In this document: positions 17,373-26,091 of the stretch, in pieces
Numbering within the stretch: position 1 is the stretch's first letter
How the letters are laid out: the number at the start of each line of letters is the position of its first letter
Origin: Desulfobacteraceae bacterium Eth-SRB2
GTDB taxonomy: Bacteria > Desulfobacterota > Desulfobacteria > Desulfobacterales > UBA11574
Assembly: GCA_004193595.1 (NCBI GenBank)
Contig: RPGQ01000052.1
Span: forward strand, 1-64,000
Length of the DNA: 64,000 bases
Reading direction: 5' to 3'
Position numbers and translations under genes: made by a program
Notes under the pieces: generated by a model
What the model was told of the DNA's origin: nothing
The model's input: only the letters and a program-made list of their open reading frames with translations
Database searches by the model: none

Positions 17373-18155
17373 TTACGGCACTGCAAAAGTGAGAGTCGCT
17401 GTATAAGAAAGCTCCTTACATTTATCTTTGAATTCCTTGGTAGGCGGCAACTTCATACTCGCTTTTACAATCCAGGGTCCATAATCGCGTACGATTCGTA
17501 TCTTTGCCTCTCCTTTATCCCTCGTGGTGGTTGTAAAAGATTCGCCAGTGGAAGAAAAAAGAGAACAGGCATGAATCTTGACACGCTTTGCCGGTTTTCC
17601 ATCAAACAACATCTTAAATTCGAACCAATCTCCCAACCTAAGTTGATTTGGATTCTTCAAAGGAATTATCTCTAACCTGTGGCCCACCGCCTTTGAAAAG
17701 GGGTTGTCTGAAACTTCTCCGACATTTATCAATGCCTTGGCGTATTGCGCATAATGGAGTTTATAGAAGTCTTTTTTCCCCTCTACCACTCCATAAAATG
17801 CAGGTTTTATGGCAGCAGCGACTATCAATCCGCCTTCCTTTTTTTCCTTTATCTCAACAGCCCGGAATCCTCCTTCACCAGGTGTTAACTTTTTTTTGCT
17901 GCCATCCGGCTTAATCAAGAAAAAGTCTCCCAGATATTTGTCAGATAAAAAATCAGCTACCGGATATCTATGCCCCCAGCCAAAATAAACCACAGTTTTC
18001 GCCCGCGGCTCCGGAGCATATTTGGGATGGGAAAAGATCTTCGGGGAATAGTCCGTAACATTCAGCCACATTGTATGGGCATGCACAGACGTGGAAAACC
18101 ACAAACAAAAACCCAGGACCAAAGCATACTGAAAACCCTTTTTGATATTTTTCAT
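17373..18155 (-). CDS. DUF4198-family periplasmic protein
   Basis: A 260-residue protein with a signal peptide (ALVLGFCLWFSTSVHA) and mature start HTMWLNVTDYSP, the typical H-x-x-W opening of DUF4198. Motifs WGHRYPVADFL and PLKNPNQLRLGDWFEFKMLF are characteristic. The exposed N-terminal His is thought to bind metal in this family. Ribosome-binding site AAGGAGGTACAAGA. It lies 93 bases upstream of the 407-residue relative and after the DsbD/TauE-like gene in one transcription direction. Confidence 0.75.
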   Translation of the reverse strand: MKNIKKGFQYALVLGFCLWFSTSVHAHTMWLNVTDYSPKIFSHPKYAPEPRAKTVVYFGWGHRYPVADFLSDKYLGDFFLIKPDGSKKKLTPGEGGFRAVEIKEKKEGGLIVAAAIKPAFYGVVEGKKDFYKLHYAQYAKALINVGEVSDNPFSKAVGHRLEIIPLKNPNQLRLGDWFEFKMLFDGKPAKRVKIHACSLFSSTGESFTTTTRDKGEAKIRIVRDYGPWIVKASMKLPPTKEFKDKCKELSYTATLTFAVP

Positions 18156-18179
18156 TCTTGTACCTCCTTTTTAACTTAA

Positions 18180-18235
18180 AATTAACATCTAACACTGACC
18201 ATCGATCATTGTCCATTGTTCATTGATCAGGGTCC
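18180..18235. repeat. Short TGATCATTG-type repeat tract
   Basis: Contains GATCATTGTCCATTGTTCAT and related units, another member of the TGGTCAATGG family, between the DUF4198 gene and the end of the membrane-protein gene. Confidence 0.45.
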
Positions 18236-18261
18236 CCTTATCATCATAACTGTAAACCTCC

Positions 18262-18936
18262 TTAAGATATTGCAGAAAACCCTCCAAGCAGGATCAATAT
18301 CACGCCAGAGAGCCTCTGAAAGAGCATCCTGTATTCTGGCGCCTCGCCCTTGATTTTTTTGGAGAACCAGCCCGCCACGGCACAAATAATTATAAGCGGG
18401 GAAATTGCGGTTCCAATGCCGAAAATTGCCATAAGGATGCTGCTGGAGATTAACGACGGCATCTGTAAGCTGTAAAGCAGTATGCCTCCCATCGGGGGAC
18501 AGGGAATCGCTGCAAAGACTATTCCCATGATAAACATGTGAGTTGTTGGATTGAAAGCAAGACGTTGCGAGAAAAAACCAAACACCTCGGTTTTCTCTTT
18601 TGACTGTTTGCAGTTTGTGCGCACGGGCCGTATGAGCATCAGGAAACCAACCGAAATCAATACCAGAGTGTAAACTAACTGGATATATTGTAAGTCGCTT
18701 CCCAAGCCAATAAATGTTGTGCCAACATAACCTGAAGCCACACCCAGAATTGTACACATGAAAACTCTTCCAACTGTAAAAACAGCAAAAGATTTTATGC
18801 CCTCCAGCGCGCCTCGTCTTGAGCCCATTATATAAGTGCTTACAACCGGAGCACACACAACACTACAGTGACTTATTCCGGATGTAATGCCTATGAGTAA
18901 GGCTGTGGAATAGGGTATCGCAAATTGTGGTAACAT
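18262..18936 (-). CDS. DsbD/TauE-like (UreH-type) membrane protein
   Basis: About 224 residues with six predicted helices. The first helix pair carries GITSGISHCSVVCAPVVSTY and the second half has GIVFAAIPCPPMGGILLYSL, the paired Cys/Pro motifs of the DsbD_2/sulfite-exporter-like clan, which includes proteins for thiol transfer across the membrane and for metal or heavy-metal export. The start at 18936 is the first Met before the hydrophobic core and lies 11 bases past the end of the ATPase gene; the longer frame would overlap it. A role in moving electrons or metal for the iron-sulfur system upstream is inferred. Confidence 0.7.
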   Translation of the reverse strand: MLPQFAIPYSTALLIGITSGISHCSVVCAPVVSTYIMGSRRGALEGIKSFAVFTVGRVFMCTILGVASGYVGTTFIGLGSDLQYIQLVYTLVLISVGFLMLIRPVRTNCKQSKEKTEVFGFFSQRLAFNPTTHMFIMGIVFAAIPCPPMGGILLYSLQMPSLISSSILMAIFGIGTAISPLIIICAVAGWFSKKIKGEAPEYRMLFQRLSGVILILLGGFSAIS

Positions 18937-18946
18937 ATTGCCCGGA

Positions 18947-19744
18947 TTACCCCTTCCCCCCATTGGAATTTTTGCCAAGCAGGGCGGCTCCGATTGCGCC
19001 ATTAAGTTGAGGGTTTTTTGCAACAAAGATATCCATCATCAATTCATCCTCAAATGCAGCAACAAGACCGGGATTCAGTGCCCCTCCACCGGTCAGGAGC
19101 ACTTCAGATTCCAGACCGGCCCTTCTTGCCATCCCCGAAACTCGTTTGGCAAGAGATTTATGGATTCCGGCGATGATGTTCTTGCGGTCCTTTCCCCTGG
19201 CAAGGAGCGATATCACCTCGGATTCCGCAAATACCGCGCATAGACTATTTATCTGGCACGGGCTCTCTGCCTGAAGCGAAAAGGGACCAAGTTCTTCAAC
19301 CGTCACGTTAAGGACACGCGCAAGGACTTCTAAGAAACGGCCTGTACCGGCAGCGCATTTATCATTCATTGCAAAGTTTTTTGTTTCCCCTTCTTCGTTG
19401 ATGACAATCACCTTGCTGTCCTGCCCGCCAATGTCAATGATTGTCCTGATTTTTCTTCCTTCATGCGCCGACCAGATAGCGCCTGAAGCATGGGCTCTTA
19501 TCTCGGTTACGTTTTTATGGGCGATATCGACCCGTCTCCGGCCGTAACCTGTGGAAGTGACGGCGACGACATCAGGTGTCGATAGACCTAAGTTGCCAAG
19601 CAGTTCATCGAACACCTCTCTCGCATTTCTACGACAGTCTATCCCTGAGGGCACAACTTTATACCCCTCTAATGCGCTATTATTATTCATAATAGCTACC
19701 TTCATGTAAGTTGAACCCGCGTCAATACCTGCATAACACTCCAT
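18947..19744 (-). CDS. BadF/HgdC-type ATPase, activator of a dehydratase-like protein
   Basis: A 265-residue member of the BcrAD_BadFG family: GIDAGSTYMKVAI (phosphate-1), IIDIGGQDSKVI (with the helix-cluster-helix neighbourhood), CAAGTGRFLE with Cys, PCQINSLCAVFAESEV with Cys, and LLTGGGALNPGLV (adenosine). In HgdC the two Cys per subunit hold one [4Fe-4S] cluster at the dimer interface and ATP hydrolysis drives low-potential electron transfer to its partner. The partner gene lies just upstream (19914-21281). Identification is firm; the final substrate is unknown. Confidence 0.9.
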   Translation of the reverse strand: MECYAGIDAGSTYMKVAIMNNNSALEGYKVVPSGIDCRRNAREVFDELLGNLGLSTPDVVAVTSTGYGRRRVDIAHKNVTEIRAHASGAIWSAHEGRKIRTIIDIGGQDSKVIVINEEGETKNFAMNDKCAAGTGRFLEVLARVLNVTVEELGPFSLQAESPCQINSLCAVFAESEVISLLARGKDRKNIIAGIHKSLAKRVSGMARRAGLESEVLLTGGGALNPGLVAAFEDELMMDIFVAKNPQLNGAIGAALLGKNSNGGKG

Positions 19745-19913
19745 GTAATCATCCCCCCTTTATTTTTGTTTTTTCGTAAAAGTTCAGCCACCAAGGTACT
19801 AAATCACAAAGGAAATACATATTTTTTAAAACCTTATATGATAAGGAAGAATTCATTCTCCAAACAATTTACAGATATTGCTTTTTACTGTGCATAAGAA
19901 ATAAATAATCATT
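19745..19913. other. AT-rich gap, nothing recognised
   Basis: About 170 bases between the dehydratase-like gene and its ATPase. A weak TTTTTAAAACCTTATATGATAAGG stretch is present but no convincing terminator, promoter or gene was found. GGGGGG just before the ATPase start may be its ribosome-binding site. Confidence 0.3.
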
Positions 19914-21281
19914 TTAAAATCTTAGTGTCTTTGTGGCTAAACTATTACGTTTTTTTGTTCCGAGCATCTCTACAAATGCTTCAATACGTGTCCTGAGCTG
20001 TTCAATGTCTTCAGAACTGTAATCCGTTTCTATTCGCAGCACAGGTATGTTTTTGTCTTTCATTATCTTTTCAACACGAATCAGCTCAAAGTCATAGATG
20101 ACGCACCCTTTGAGTACATAATAGATGATGCCGTCAATGCTGAATTCTTCAGCCATTTGAAGCAACCGAAAGAGTCTGTCTTCATTTGGCGCAAATGATG
20201 GGCAGACACAAGGCATAAGGTATCTGGCGGCAATGCTCACCATCATATCCGTCATAGACTTTTCGGTAAGCCCGACAGGATCGTAAAGATAGCGATTACC
20301 CATGCACGACTCATCGGCTACGATCACAGCGCCCATCTCTTCGATGAGAGAGGGGATTTTCCAGTTAGGAAAGATCGGTGAACAACTGGCAAGCAATATG
20401 CGCGGCGTATGCTCACTGCAAATAAACTGACCTTTATGGCATCGTGCCTCTAATTCATCATTTAACCCGGTCATTGCCTTTGTCCACTCAAAAGCCGTAG
20501 CATAACTATATGCATTGATTGCAATCATAGCCTCGCGCCCGAGAATTACAGGCGCAGACGACTTCCTGATCTCATAGAGCCTGCGAGCCTGGTACTGGGC
20601 CGAGCCTATCATCTTGATTGAGGTATCCAGTGCCTTGCGCCGGATCTTCCTGCCTGTAAATCTTCTACCTGTAAATTTCTCAAGATTCTTCTTTAAAACA
20701 TAGAGCTGTTGAAGCCATTGTCTTCTTGAGCCTTCGCTATCCTTGATGTGAGGCACTTCGAGCATCCAGACCTCTGTAAACTTTGAAAGTTCCTCCCCCA
20801 TCTTCCTCTTTGAATCACAGGTAGTGGGAACTATGACGGCATCGCACATCTGATACAAAGATATGAGATTAAAAGAGGTAAAACCGATAGATGCCTTTAC
20901 CACCGGACATGTATCACGAGGGACCAGTTCATCTCCAATGCATGAGGCCTCATAGCTCCCTCCGCAAAGTCGAACGGGTATTGCCCCTGCCGCATAGATT
21001 AGCTCTTCGGGAACCATGATGCAGTATGTGCCGATTATTTTCCTATTATTGGTACTTTGATGGAGAGATGGGAGTAGCAGTTGGTGCACCCGGTCCTTTA
21101 CGAATACTTCCCTCATTATGTTGATAAAGTAGTGCATACCCAGTGGCAGGTCCGGGTTTTCCTCCAATTCGGCAAGCACCGTTTTGGCTGAACGGGCAAG
21201 ATTGCGGGCAAAATGATCTTTTCGTTTTTGCAATTGATCTGCTTCATTAGGGGATTTATTTTGGCTTATTTCTTTATTCAT
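19914..21281 (-). CDS. 2-hydroxyacyl-CoA dehydratase-family (HgdB-like) protein, possible double-cubane-cluster protein
   Basis: A 455-residue member of the HGD-D family. Conserved pieces are YCIMVPEELIYAAGAIPVRL, RDTCPVVKAS, DAVIVPTTCDSKRKMGE and, in the C-terminal half, ADESCMGNRY and KGCVIYDFE. It is a single subunit rather than an HgdA/HgdB pair, and its ATPase is adjacent. This is the arrangement of the double-cubane-cluster proteins, ATP-dependent reductases of small molecules. A true acyl-CoA dehydratase cannot be excluded, but no CoA-transferase or acyl-CoA pathway gene is nearby. The start at 21281 overlaps the NapH-like gene by 8 bases, so the two are coupled. Confidence 0.8.
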   Translation of the reverse strand: MNKEISQNKSPNEADQLQKRKDHFARNLARSAKTVLAELEENPDLPLGMHYFINIMREVFVKDRVHQLLLPSLHQSTNNRKIIGTYCIMVPEELIYAAGAIPVRLCGGSYEASCIGDELVPRDTCPVVKASIGFTSFNLISLYQMCDAVIVPTTCDSKRKMGEELSKFTEVWMLEVPHIKDSEGSRRQWLQQLYVLKKNLEKFTGRRFTGRKIRRKALDTSIKMIGSAQYQARRLYEIRKSSAPVILGREAMIAINAYSYATAFEWTKAMTGLNDELEARCHKGQFICSEHTPRILLASCSPIFPNWKIPSLIEEMGAVIVADESCMGNRYLYDPVGLTEKSMTDMMVSIAARYLMPCVCPSFAPNEDRLFRLLQMAEEFSIDGIIYYVLKGCVIYDFELIRVEKIMKDKNIPVLRIETDYSSEDIEQLRTRIEAFVEMLGTKKRNSLATKTLRF

Positions 21282-22260
21282 TAGTATGTTCCAAAGCTGC
21301 TTTTTGATGTTTTTCCTCAGGAACTGCCGGGATGATATGCTGTCTGGAGAAGAAACCCTTGCTGGTGGACTTATAGATTGTTTTACCAAGAAAGGTTGCC
21401 CTTAGTGCGCCGTCTTCGGGACAATATTCCACACATCGCAGGCACAGAGTACAATCAGTGAAAGTAACGTCCTCGTTTTCCCTCTCTTTAAAAACCTGTT
21501 GTATCTCGACCGGACAAACATTGTAGCAAACCTCGCACATGGTGCATTTCTGGCAATCTTTTTTGAGTTTTATGAAGCTGATTTTCTTGTACCAGGAAAG
21601 TAATAAGCCCATTGGACAATAGGGGCACCAGAACCGTCTTTTCAGCAGTGCGCCAATGATAGTAAGAGTTGAGAAGGTGAGGCCAAGAATGGTCATGGTA
21701 ATGGTGGTGGCGCTTTTAAAATCAACCGCCACGCTATCGGGATCGCCGATAACCAGGGGCAGAATATATTTCCCCGGACACAGGCTGCAGAAAGGTTGGC
21801 GCAGGTCCCCGGCCACAGATGGAGCGAATAAAGGATAGGCTACCCAGAGGGGGATCAATAAGGCAATAAAGAAAAATATCCATTTAATGCACCTTAAGTT
21901 AGCCCGAAGCCGCTCAGGAAACCTTATATAACCTATATGGAACTTTCTTCTGATCAAGTCGAGGACATCCTGAACGAATCCAAAAGGACATATCCATCCG
22001 CACCATGCCCGGCCAATAAGAACGACCAGAATAGAAAAATATAAAAGGTGCTCTCCCAGGGCCTTGAATGCCTCCCAGGATCCTACTCCGAGAATGAACT
22101 GGAGTCTGAACAAAAAACAGACCCCGCCCCTTGTCTGCCCAACATAAGGACAGGCATAAGTAGGAAGGAAGCCGCCGAGATCGATTCCTATTAATCCTCC
22201 CAGGATCAAGACAAAAAAGGATATAATCAGTGCCATCCATCTTAAATTCGTAACCGTCAC
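21274..22260 (-). CDS. NapH/CcoG-like membrane ferredoxin
   Basis: A 328-residue protein with about five membrane helices, a GRAWCGWICPFGFVQD motif (CxxxCP) in the second segment, a WCPYCPMGLLLSWY motif in a later one, and two C-terminal [4Fe-4S] sites (CQKCTMCEVCYNVCP and CTLCLRCVEYCPEDG). Such proteins pass electrons from membrane quinol or thiols to partners. The GTG start follows AGGAAGGATTAGGAT. The overlap with the HgdB-like gene suggests it supplies or withdraws electrons for that system; this is inference. Confidence 0.85.
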   Translation of the reverse strand: MTVTNLRWMALIISFFVLILGGLIGIDLGGFLPTYACPYVGQTRGGVCFLFRLQFILGVGSWEAFKALGEHLLYFSILVVLIGRAWCGWICPFGFVQDVLDLIRRKFHIGYIRFPERLRANLRCIKWIFFFIALLIPLWVAYPLFAPSVAGDLRQPFCSLCPGKYILPLVIGDPDSVAVDFKSATTITMTILGLTFSTLTIIGALLKRRFWCPYCPMGLLLSWYKKISFIKLKKDCQKCTMCEVCYNVCPVEIQQVFKERENEDVTFTDCTLCLRCVEYCPEDGALRATFLGKTIYKSTSKGFFSRQHIIPAVPEEKHQKAALEHTNE

Positions 22261-22263
22261 ATC

Positions 22264-23256
22264 CTAATCCTTCCTAATCTTATGTCTCTCAAATTTAAGC
22301 ATAGTCTTCCTGTCGCGCTTTTTCCTTCTATGGATCCGCCAGCCGACATAGACAACAAATAAGTCCGTACACCCGACAGCCCAAAAAACAAATCCCTCCG
22401 CCTTGCTCATCCATGCCGGGGGAGGCTTTAGCACATACATCATCAGGCTCGAGCAGTAATATTGCCCGGCTAACAGGTCTTTGTGGGTGACTACATATAG
22501 GGATTTTGTTTCTTTTCTTTGATTTTCCACGGGAGTAATTGAGACTATACCATCGGAATCAGTCTTCTTCCTTTTTTCCCAGCCGCCTTTGGTCAAAACA
22601 GCTACCTCTACATTCGCAAGCGGCTGCCCTTTGTATAAGACCTTGATTTTGTGCTCTTTGAGCGCTTCTTGATAGCCTGCTTCCATAGAAGGGATTTCTC
22701 CCACACCGTGGGTATTTAACGGTCCTATTTCAAGGGCAATCTTATCCGGATCTTTAAAGAATACGTCCGGCTTGTCGCCTTGAATACCACCATCCGTTCG
22801 ATGATATATTAAATATTTTGCATAATAATGGACCGTTTCACCTGTGCCGTCTGAATCAATATCCATAACTCCAGCGTTTACATGAATGCCCACAAGATAA
22901 TGGCCGTTAGACTTAGCGGGATTGAGTTCGGTGGGAAAATCCAATACTACAGTCTCCTTTTCCGGAGATAGATTGGCCTCTGATATGATGCCATCAGGGT
23001 CCCTGATCCATATCCTGGTGTTATTTGATGTATGTAATTTGCTAATGTTATTCTCATCCAGTTCTGCACGTGGAAACTTACCACAGCGAAGCGTTAAGCT
23101 TTTGGACATTTCAAGAGAAGCCGTGGTATCCGCATTGCCGGATTTCACGTCCCACCAGATCATGTTACCCGGTTCTGCCGCCAGAGCTACAGGACCGGCC
23201 AACATAATCACAATCAACATGTAAATAGCTTTGCTCCGTTCATTTTTTCTATTCAT
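22264..23256 (-). CDS. DUF4198-like exported protein with C-terminal membrane anchor, paralogue
   Basis: About 330 residues: a signal anchor (AIYMLIVIMLAGPVALAAEP), then the same two beta domains as the protein at 16057-17280 (WIRDPDGIISEANLSPEKET; GIHVNAGVMDIDSDGTGETV; KVLYKGQPLANVEVAVLTKG) and a C-terminal helix plus basic tail. The His-rich insert of the paralogue is absent. The start is placed at MNRKNERS; an upstream TTG is possible. It sits between the Spy-like gene and the NapH-like gene with gaps of a few bases, so it is in the ECF-controlled operon. Function unknown. Confidence 0.6.
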   Translation of the reverse strand: MNRKNERSKAIYMLIVIMLAGPVALAAEPGNMIWWDVKSGNADTTASLEMSKSLTLRCGKFPRAELDENNISKLHTSNNTRIWIRDPDGIISEANLSPEKETVVLDFPTELNPAKSNGHYLVGIHVNAGVMDIDSDGTGETVHYYAKYLIYHRTDGGIQGDKPDVFFKDPDKIALEIGPLNTHGVGEIPSMEAGYQEALKEHKIKVLYKGQPLANVEVAVLTKGGWEKRKKTDSDGIVSITPVENQRKETKSLYVVTHKDLLAGQYYCSSLMMYVLKPPPAWMSKAEGFVFWAVGCTDLFVVYVGWRIHRRKKRDRKTMLKFERHKIRKD

Positions 23257-23294
23257 TTGCGAAATCCGTTTCAATGAAACTCTTCTCGCCAATC

Positions 23295-23786
23295 CTACTC
23301 GCCTGATCTCTTTCTCTTTGCTCCTCTGATTTCTTGAATCAACCCATGCATTTCTTTATGAAAATCTACCTTAAAAATTAAATACCCGGCCTGCTGTTTA
23401 TGCGTTAGAAGATTCATCTCCTTATCCATCTGATGTTGTTTTAAGTCTGTTAATTCCTTTTTAAGGCTTTTCACTCGCCCTACAAGTTTTTTTAACTCAC
23501 TTTCATCTGGCCGCTCCTTCCTTAAAATCTGTCGCAATGCGTTTAAATCTTTTCTCATGTTCCGTAAAAGGCTTTTTTGGGTCTCACAATATTTGTTTGA
23601 TATGGAAGCAAGCTTTGCCGCTGTTTCTTTTTCCAACCCAAGGGCATCTATCATTTTAAGCAGCCTGACTGTATTTATACGTTCCAGAGCTTGCTCCATT
23701 TCTTGATTTTGGGCCACAGCAGTTTCCAGCGTAATTGACAAAATGACAACAAAGCCGAAAAGAATACAAAAAAATTTAGTTTTCAC
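23295..23786 (-). CDS. Spy/CpxP-like periplasmic sensor protein
   Basis: About 163 residues from a GTG placed 7 bases after AAGGAGGGAGCT. It has a signal peptide (FFCILFGFVVILSITLETAVA) and an all-helical mature chain with LGLEKETAAKLASISNKY and a repeated charged hairpin, the Spy/CpxP/CnrX fold. In cnrYXH-type systems such a protein senses metal and frees an ECF sigma factor. Here it lies between the anti-sigma gene and the effectors, matching that role. It lacks an obvious His/Met sensor cluster, so the ligand is uncertain. Confidence 0.65.
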   Translation of the reverse strand: MKTKFFCILFGFVVILSITLETAVAQNQEMEQALERINTVRLLKMIDALGLEKETAAKLASISNKYCETQKSLLRNMRKDLNALRQILRKERPDESELKKLVGRVKSLKKELTDLKQHQMDKEMNLLTHKQQAGYLIFKVDFHKEMHGLIQEIRGAKRKRSGE

Positions 23787-23805
23787 AGCTCCCTCCTTCG
23801 ACAAA

Positions 23806-24438
23806 TTAAACCTGTTGCAGTCTTTTCACCAATAAATCCAGGTTTTTTTTCCGCATCTGGAAGATTTCTTCATTTGTCCCCAATCCCAGCCCGCCCGAGC
23901 ACTCCGGCCCAGCTAAGACCTGTGGATTTAATAAGATGAGCCCGGCCATTTTTTGCAGGAGATCCTCCAACTGATTTGCCGGCAACTGAATTAAGCACTC
24001 CTCTATTAAGGAAAATCCATTTCCGATTTCCTCCACGGTCAGCACATTTTCTTGATGGGTTAATTTTAGAAAATGGGATTGGTAAAAATGATAGGCAGGG
24101 AAAAGAACAAGAAGAATTAACAAAATGGGGATAGCAGTGTACGCTAATCTTTTCCAGCTCATCCAATCATGTAAAATTTCCCATCGTGTCTTTTGTGTAG
24201 GTTTTTCGGTGTTTATACGCAAATAGATTCCTGACGAAAGCCTGTCCCAAAAAGCCTCTCCAGGGTTTGGAACGGCATAAGATTTTAAAAGGTGTTCAAT
24301 ACGTTGAATTTCCTCAAAATGCTCTCGGCATTGGGGGCAATTCACCAGATGATTCTCTACCAGAGTCTTTTGATCCGGCTCTAAATTTCCTTCTATGTAG
24401 TCCATCAAAAATCGCTTTTTTATCCTCTTACAATTCAT
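23806..24438 (-). CDS. Zinc-finger anti-sigma factor
   Basis: A 210-residue protein with the ZAS signature HLVNCPQC (HxxxCxxC) near residue 30 in the cytoplasmic part, one membrane helix (AYTAIPILLILLVLFPAYHF) near residue 100, and a periplasmic tail of about 90 residues. It overlaps the sigma gene by ATGA (24435-24438), so the pair is made together. The periplasmic tail would meet the Spy-like protein. Confidence 0.85.
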   Translation of the reverse strand: MNCKRIKKRFLMDYIEGNLEPDQKTLVENHLVNCPQCREHFEEIQRIEHLLKSYAVPNPGEAFWDRLSSGIYLRINTEKPTQKTRWEILHDWMSWKRLAYTAIPILLILLVLFPAYHFYQSHFLKLTHQENVLTVEEIGNGFSLIEECLIQLPANQLEDLLQKMAGLILLNPQVLAGPECSGGLGLGTNEEIFQMRKKNLDLLVKRLQQV

Positions 24439-25007
24439 ACCGAACCTGGTTCTCCATCTTGTTTTCCGGCATCAGGATGCTTGCCTATAAGCCTTTTTAT
24501 GTTTTCTATTGCATGATGAAAGTTAACCCTGGCAGAACCGACCGACCCGCCTACAATTTCAGCAATTTCCTCATAAGAGAGGCCTTGATAAGTTCTCAGA
24601 ACCAAAATGGCCTTCTGTTTTTTTGGTAGTTTTTCTATGGTTGCACTGATCAAGGCAACGCTTTCGTTTTTCAGTAACACATCCAGTTGGGAATCATTGG
24701 GGTCAGTCAGAACGTAATCCTCCACATGGACATGCTCTCGATGTTGTTTCAACTTCCTTAAGAGATTCTTGCACTTGTTGATGGCAATCCGGTAAAGCCA
24801 TGTCTTGAAGCCAGAAGAAAAACGAAATTGATGAATCTTTCTGAAAGCCTGAACAAAGGTTTCCTGAACAATATCAGCTGCATCCTCTTTATTGAGCACC
24901 ATCCTGTAGGCCAAAAAATAGATCTCTTTTTGATATTTTCGAACCAACTCATCAAAGGCCTTTCTATCTCCACCTTTAAATCTTTCTACTAAGATTAAAT
25001 CATTCAC
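24435..25007 (-). CDS. ECF-family RNA polymerase sigma factor
   Basis: A 190-residue sigma-70 relative with region 2 (YRMVLNKEDAADIVQETFVQ, FKTWLYRIAINKCKN) and region 4 (LPKKQKAILVLRTYQGLSYE, SVGSARVNFHHAIE) and no region 3. The start is a GTG. It is the first gene of a block of similarly oriented genes running to 11 kb and presumably controls at least the genes down to the DUF4198-like proteins. Target promoters could not be identified by eye. Confidence 0.92.
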   Translation of the reverse strand: MNDLILVERFKGGDRKAFDELVRKYQKEIYFLAYRMVLNKEDAADIVQETFVQAFRKIHQFRFSSGFKTWLYRIAINKCKNLLRKLKQHREHVHVEDYVLTDPNDSQLDVLLKNESVALISATIEKLPKKQKAILVLRTYQGLSYEEIAEIVGGSVGSARVNFHHAIENIKRLIGKHPDAGKQDGEPGSV

Positions 25008-25046
25008 TTATTAGACACAGTTGGTTGGAAAAGGTTAAATTTTGGA

Positions 25047-25994
25047 TTACAATGGGCACCTGGCGCATATGGGATGTTTGCTCATAGTTTTGACAAAATT
25101 ATTATATTTCCCTGAAAGTGCAATATTTTTTACTCCTTGTTTGAGTGCATCACCCAAAAAAAATTCGGGAAGGAAACAGCAGGGTGTAACCTTTCCCTCT
25201 GCTGTGACAAAGATACAATCCTTAACTGCCTTGCAGGGCAGAGAGCGTCTTTGAGGTAAATATAACTTCAACCTCCATTTTTTTGCCAATCTCTTTACTT
25301 CAATAAATAATTCCTTTTCTTCTTCGTCAGAAATGTATTCTGTAGAGGGATTTACATTATAAACCCCGTTGGAAAGTTCTGATGAGGTTTTAAAACCTGC
25401 TATCTTCCCACATTTTTTTGACATCTCCCCACCGCTTAAAGGCCTGGATTCTCTGACGGGGTAAACATTAAATATCCTATGCAAAATAACCGCATCCATC
25501 CCTAATTCCGATGCGATATCCACTAATACCGGAATCTGCTTAAGATTCTCCTTGAATATTGTAATATCCATATAAATTTTAGGTATGTTAAGCCCTTGCT
25601 CATTCTTTTCTCTTATTAGATCCTTAATTTGAGGTAAAATGGATGAAAGGCGGTCTTTATGGTATACTCCAAATGCAATTTCCCTCAGGCCACTGCTGAA
25701 GATCTGGTCTATTTTTTTCCCGATTAATGTCCCATTGGTAGTAAGATTCGTATAAATCCCTTCAGACTCAGCATATGCTACCATCTGAAACAACTGGGGA
25801 TTTAAGAGGGGCTCACCCCATCCGTGTAATCCAACATACCTGAACTCCCCGGAATTCAATATCTTTTTAAAATTCTCTACGGAAAGGGAAACACCTGATC
25901 TATACAGATTTTGCCTGATACAGATTTTGCAATTCAGGTTGCATTTACGCGTGGGCTCAATTTGTAAGGTTAGCTTGGAGTATGGCCGGAACAT
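25047..25994 (-). CDS. Radical SAM protein with SPASM-like C-terminus
   Basis: A 315-residue protein with CNLNCKIC (CxxxCxxC) near residue 18, GWGEPLLNPQLF and LTTNGTLIGKK typical of the radical SAM core, and a C-terminal Cys-rich SPASM-type region (CKAVKDCIFVTAEGKVTPCC ... HPICARCP). SPASM proteins often modify peptides or assemble protein cofactors. It lies immediately downstream of the 58-residue Cys-containing peptide gene, separated by a hairpin. The start has no strong ribosome-binding site. Substrate unknown; the peptide is a candidate. Confidence 0.85.
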   Translation of the reverse strand: MFRPYSKLTLQIEPTRKCNLNCKICIRQNLYRSGVSLSVENFKKILNSGEFRYVGLHGWGEPLLNPQLFQMVAYAESEGIYTNLTTNGTLIGKKIDQIFSSGLREIAFGVYHKDRLSSILPQIKDLIREKNEQGLNIPKIYMDITIFKENLKQIPVLVDIASELGMDAVILHRIFNVYPVRESRPLSGGEMSKKCGKIAGFKTSSELSNGVYNVNPSTEYISDEEEKELFIEVKRLAKKWRLKLYLPQRRSLPCKAVKDCIFVTAEGKVTPCCFLPEFFLGDALKQGVKNIALSGKYNNFVKTMSKHPICARCPL

Positions 25995-26050
25995 AGGTTC
26001 ACGTATAGTTTTGCACTGTTGAAATTGCTTGTTTTATGCAGATTATTAGT

Positions 26051-26079
26051 GCAGGGGACATGGTATACCATGCCCCTGC
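26051..26079 (-). terminator. Strong hairpin between the peptide gene and the radical SAM gene
   Basis: GCAGGGG-A-CATGGTA pairs with TACCATGCCCCTGC in an almost perfect stem. No T run follows on the minus strand, so it may be a partial terminator or an RNA-stability element that makes the peptide more abundant than the enzyme, as is common for precursor peptide and maturase pairs. Confidence 0.55.
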
Positions 26080-26091
26080 ATCAATACCGGT

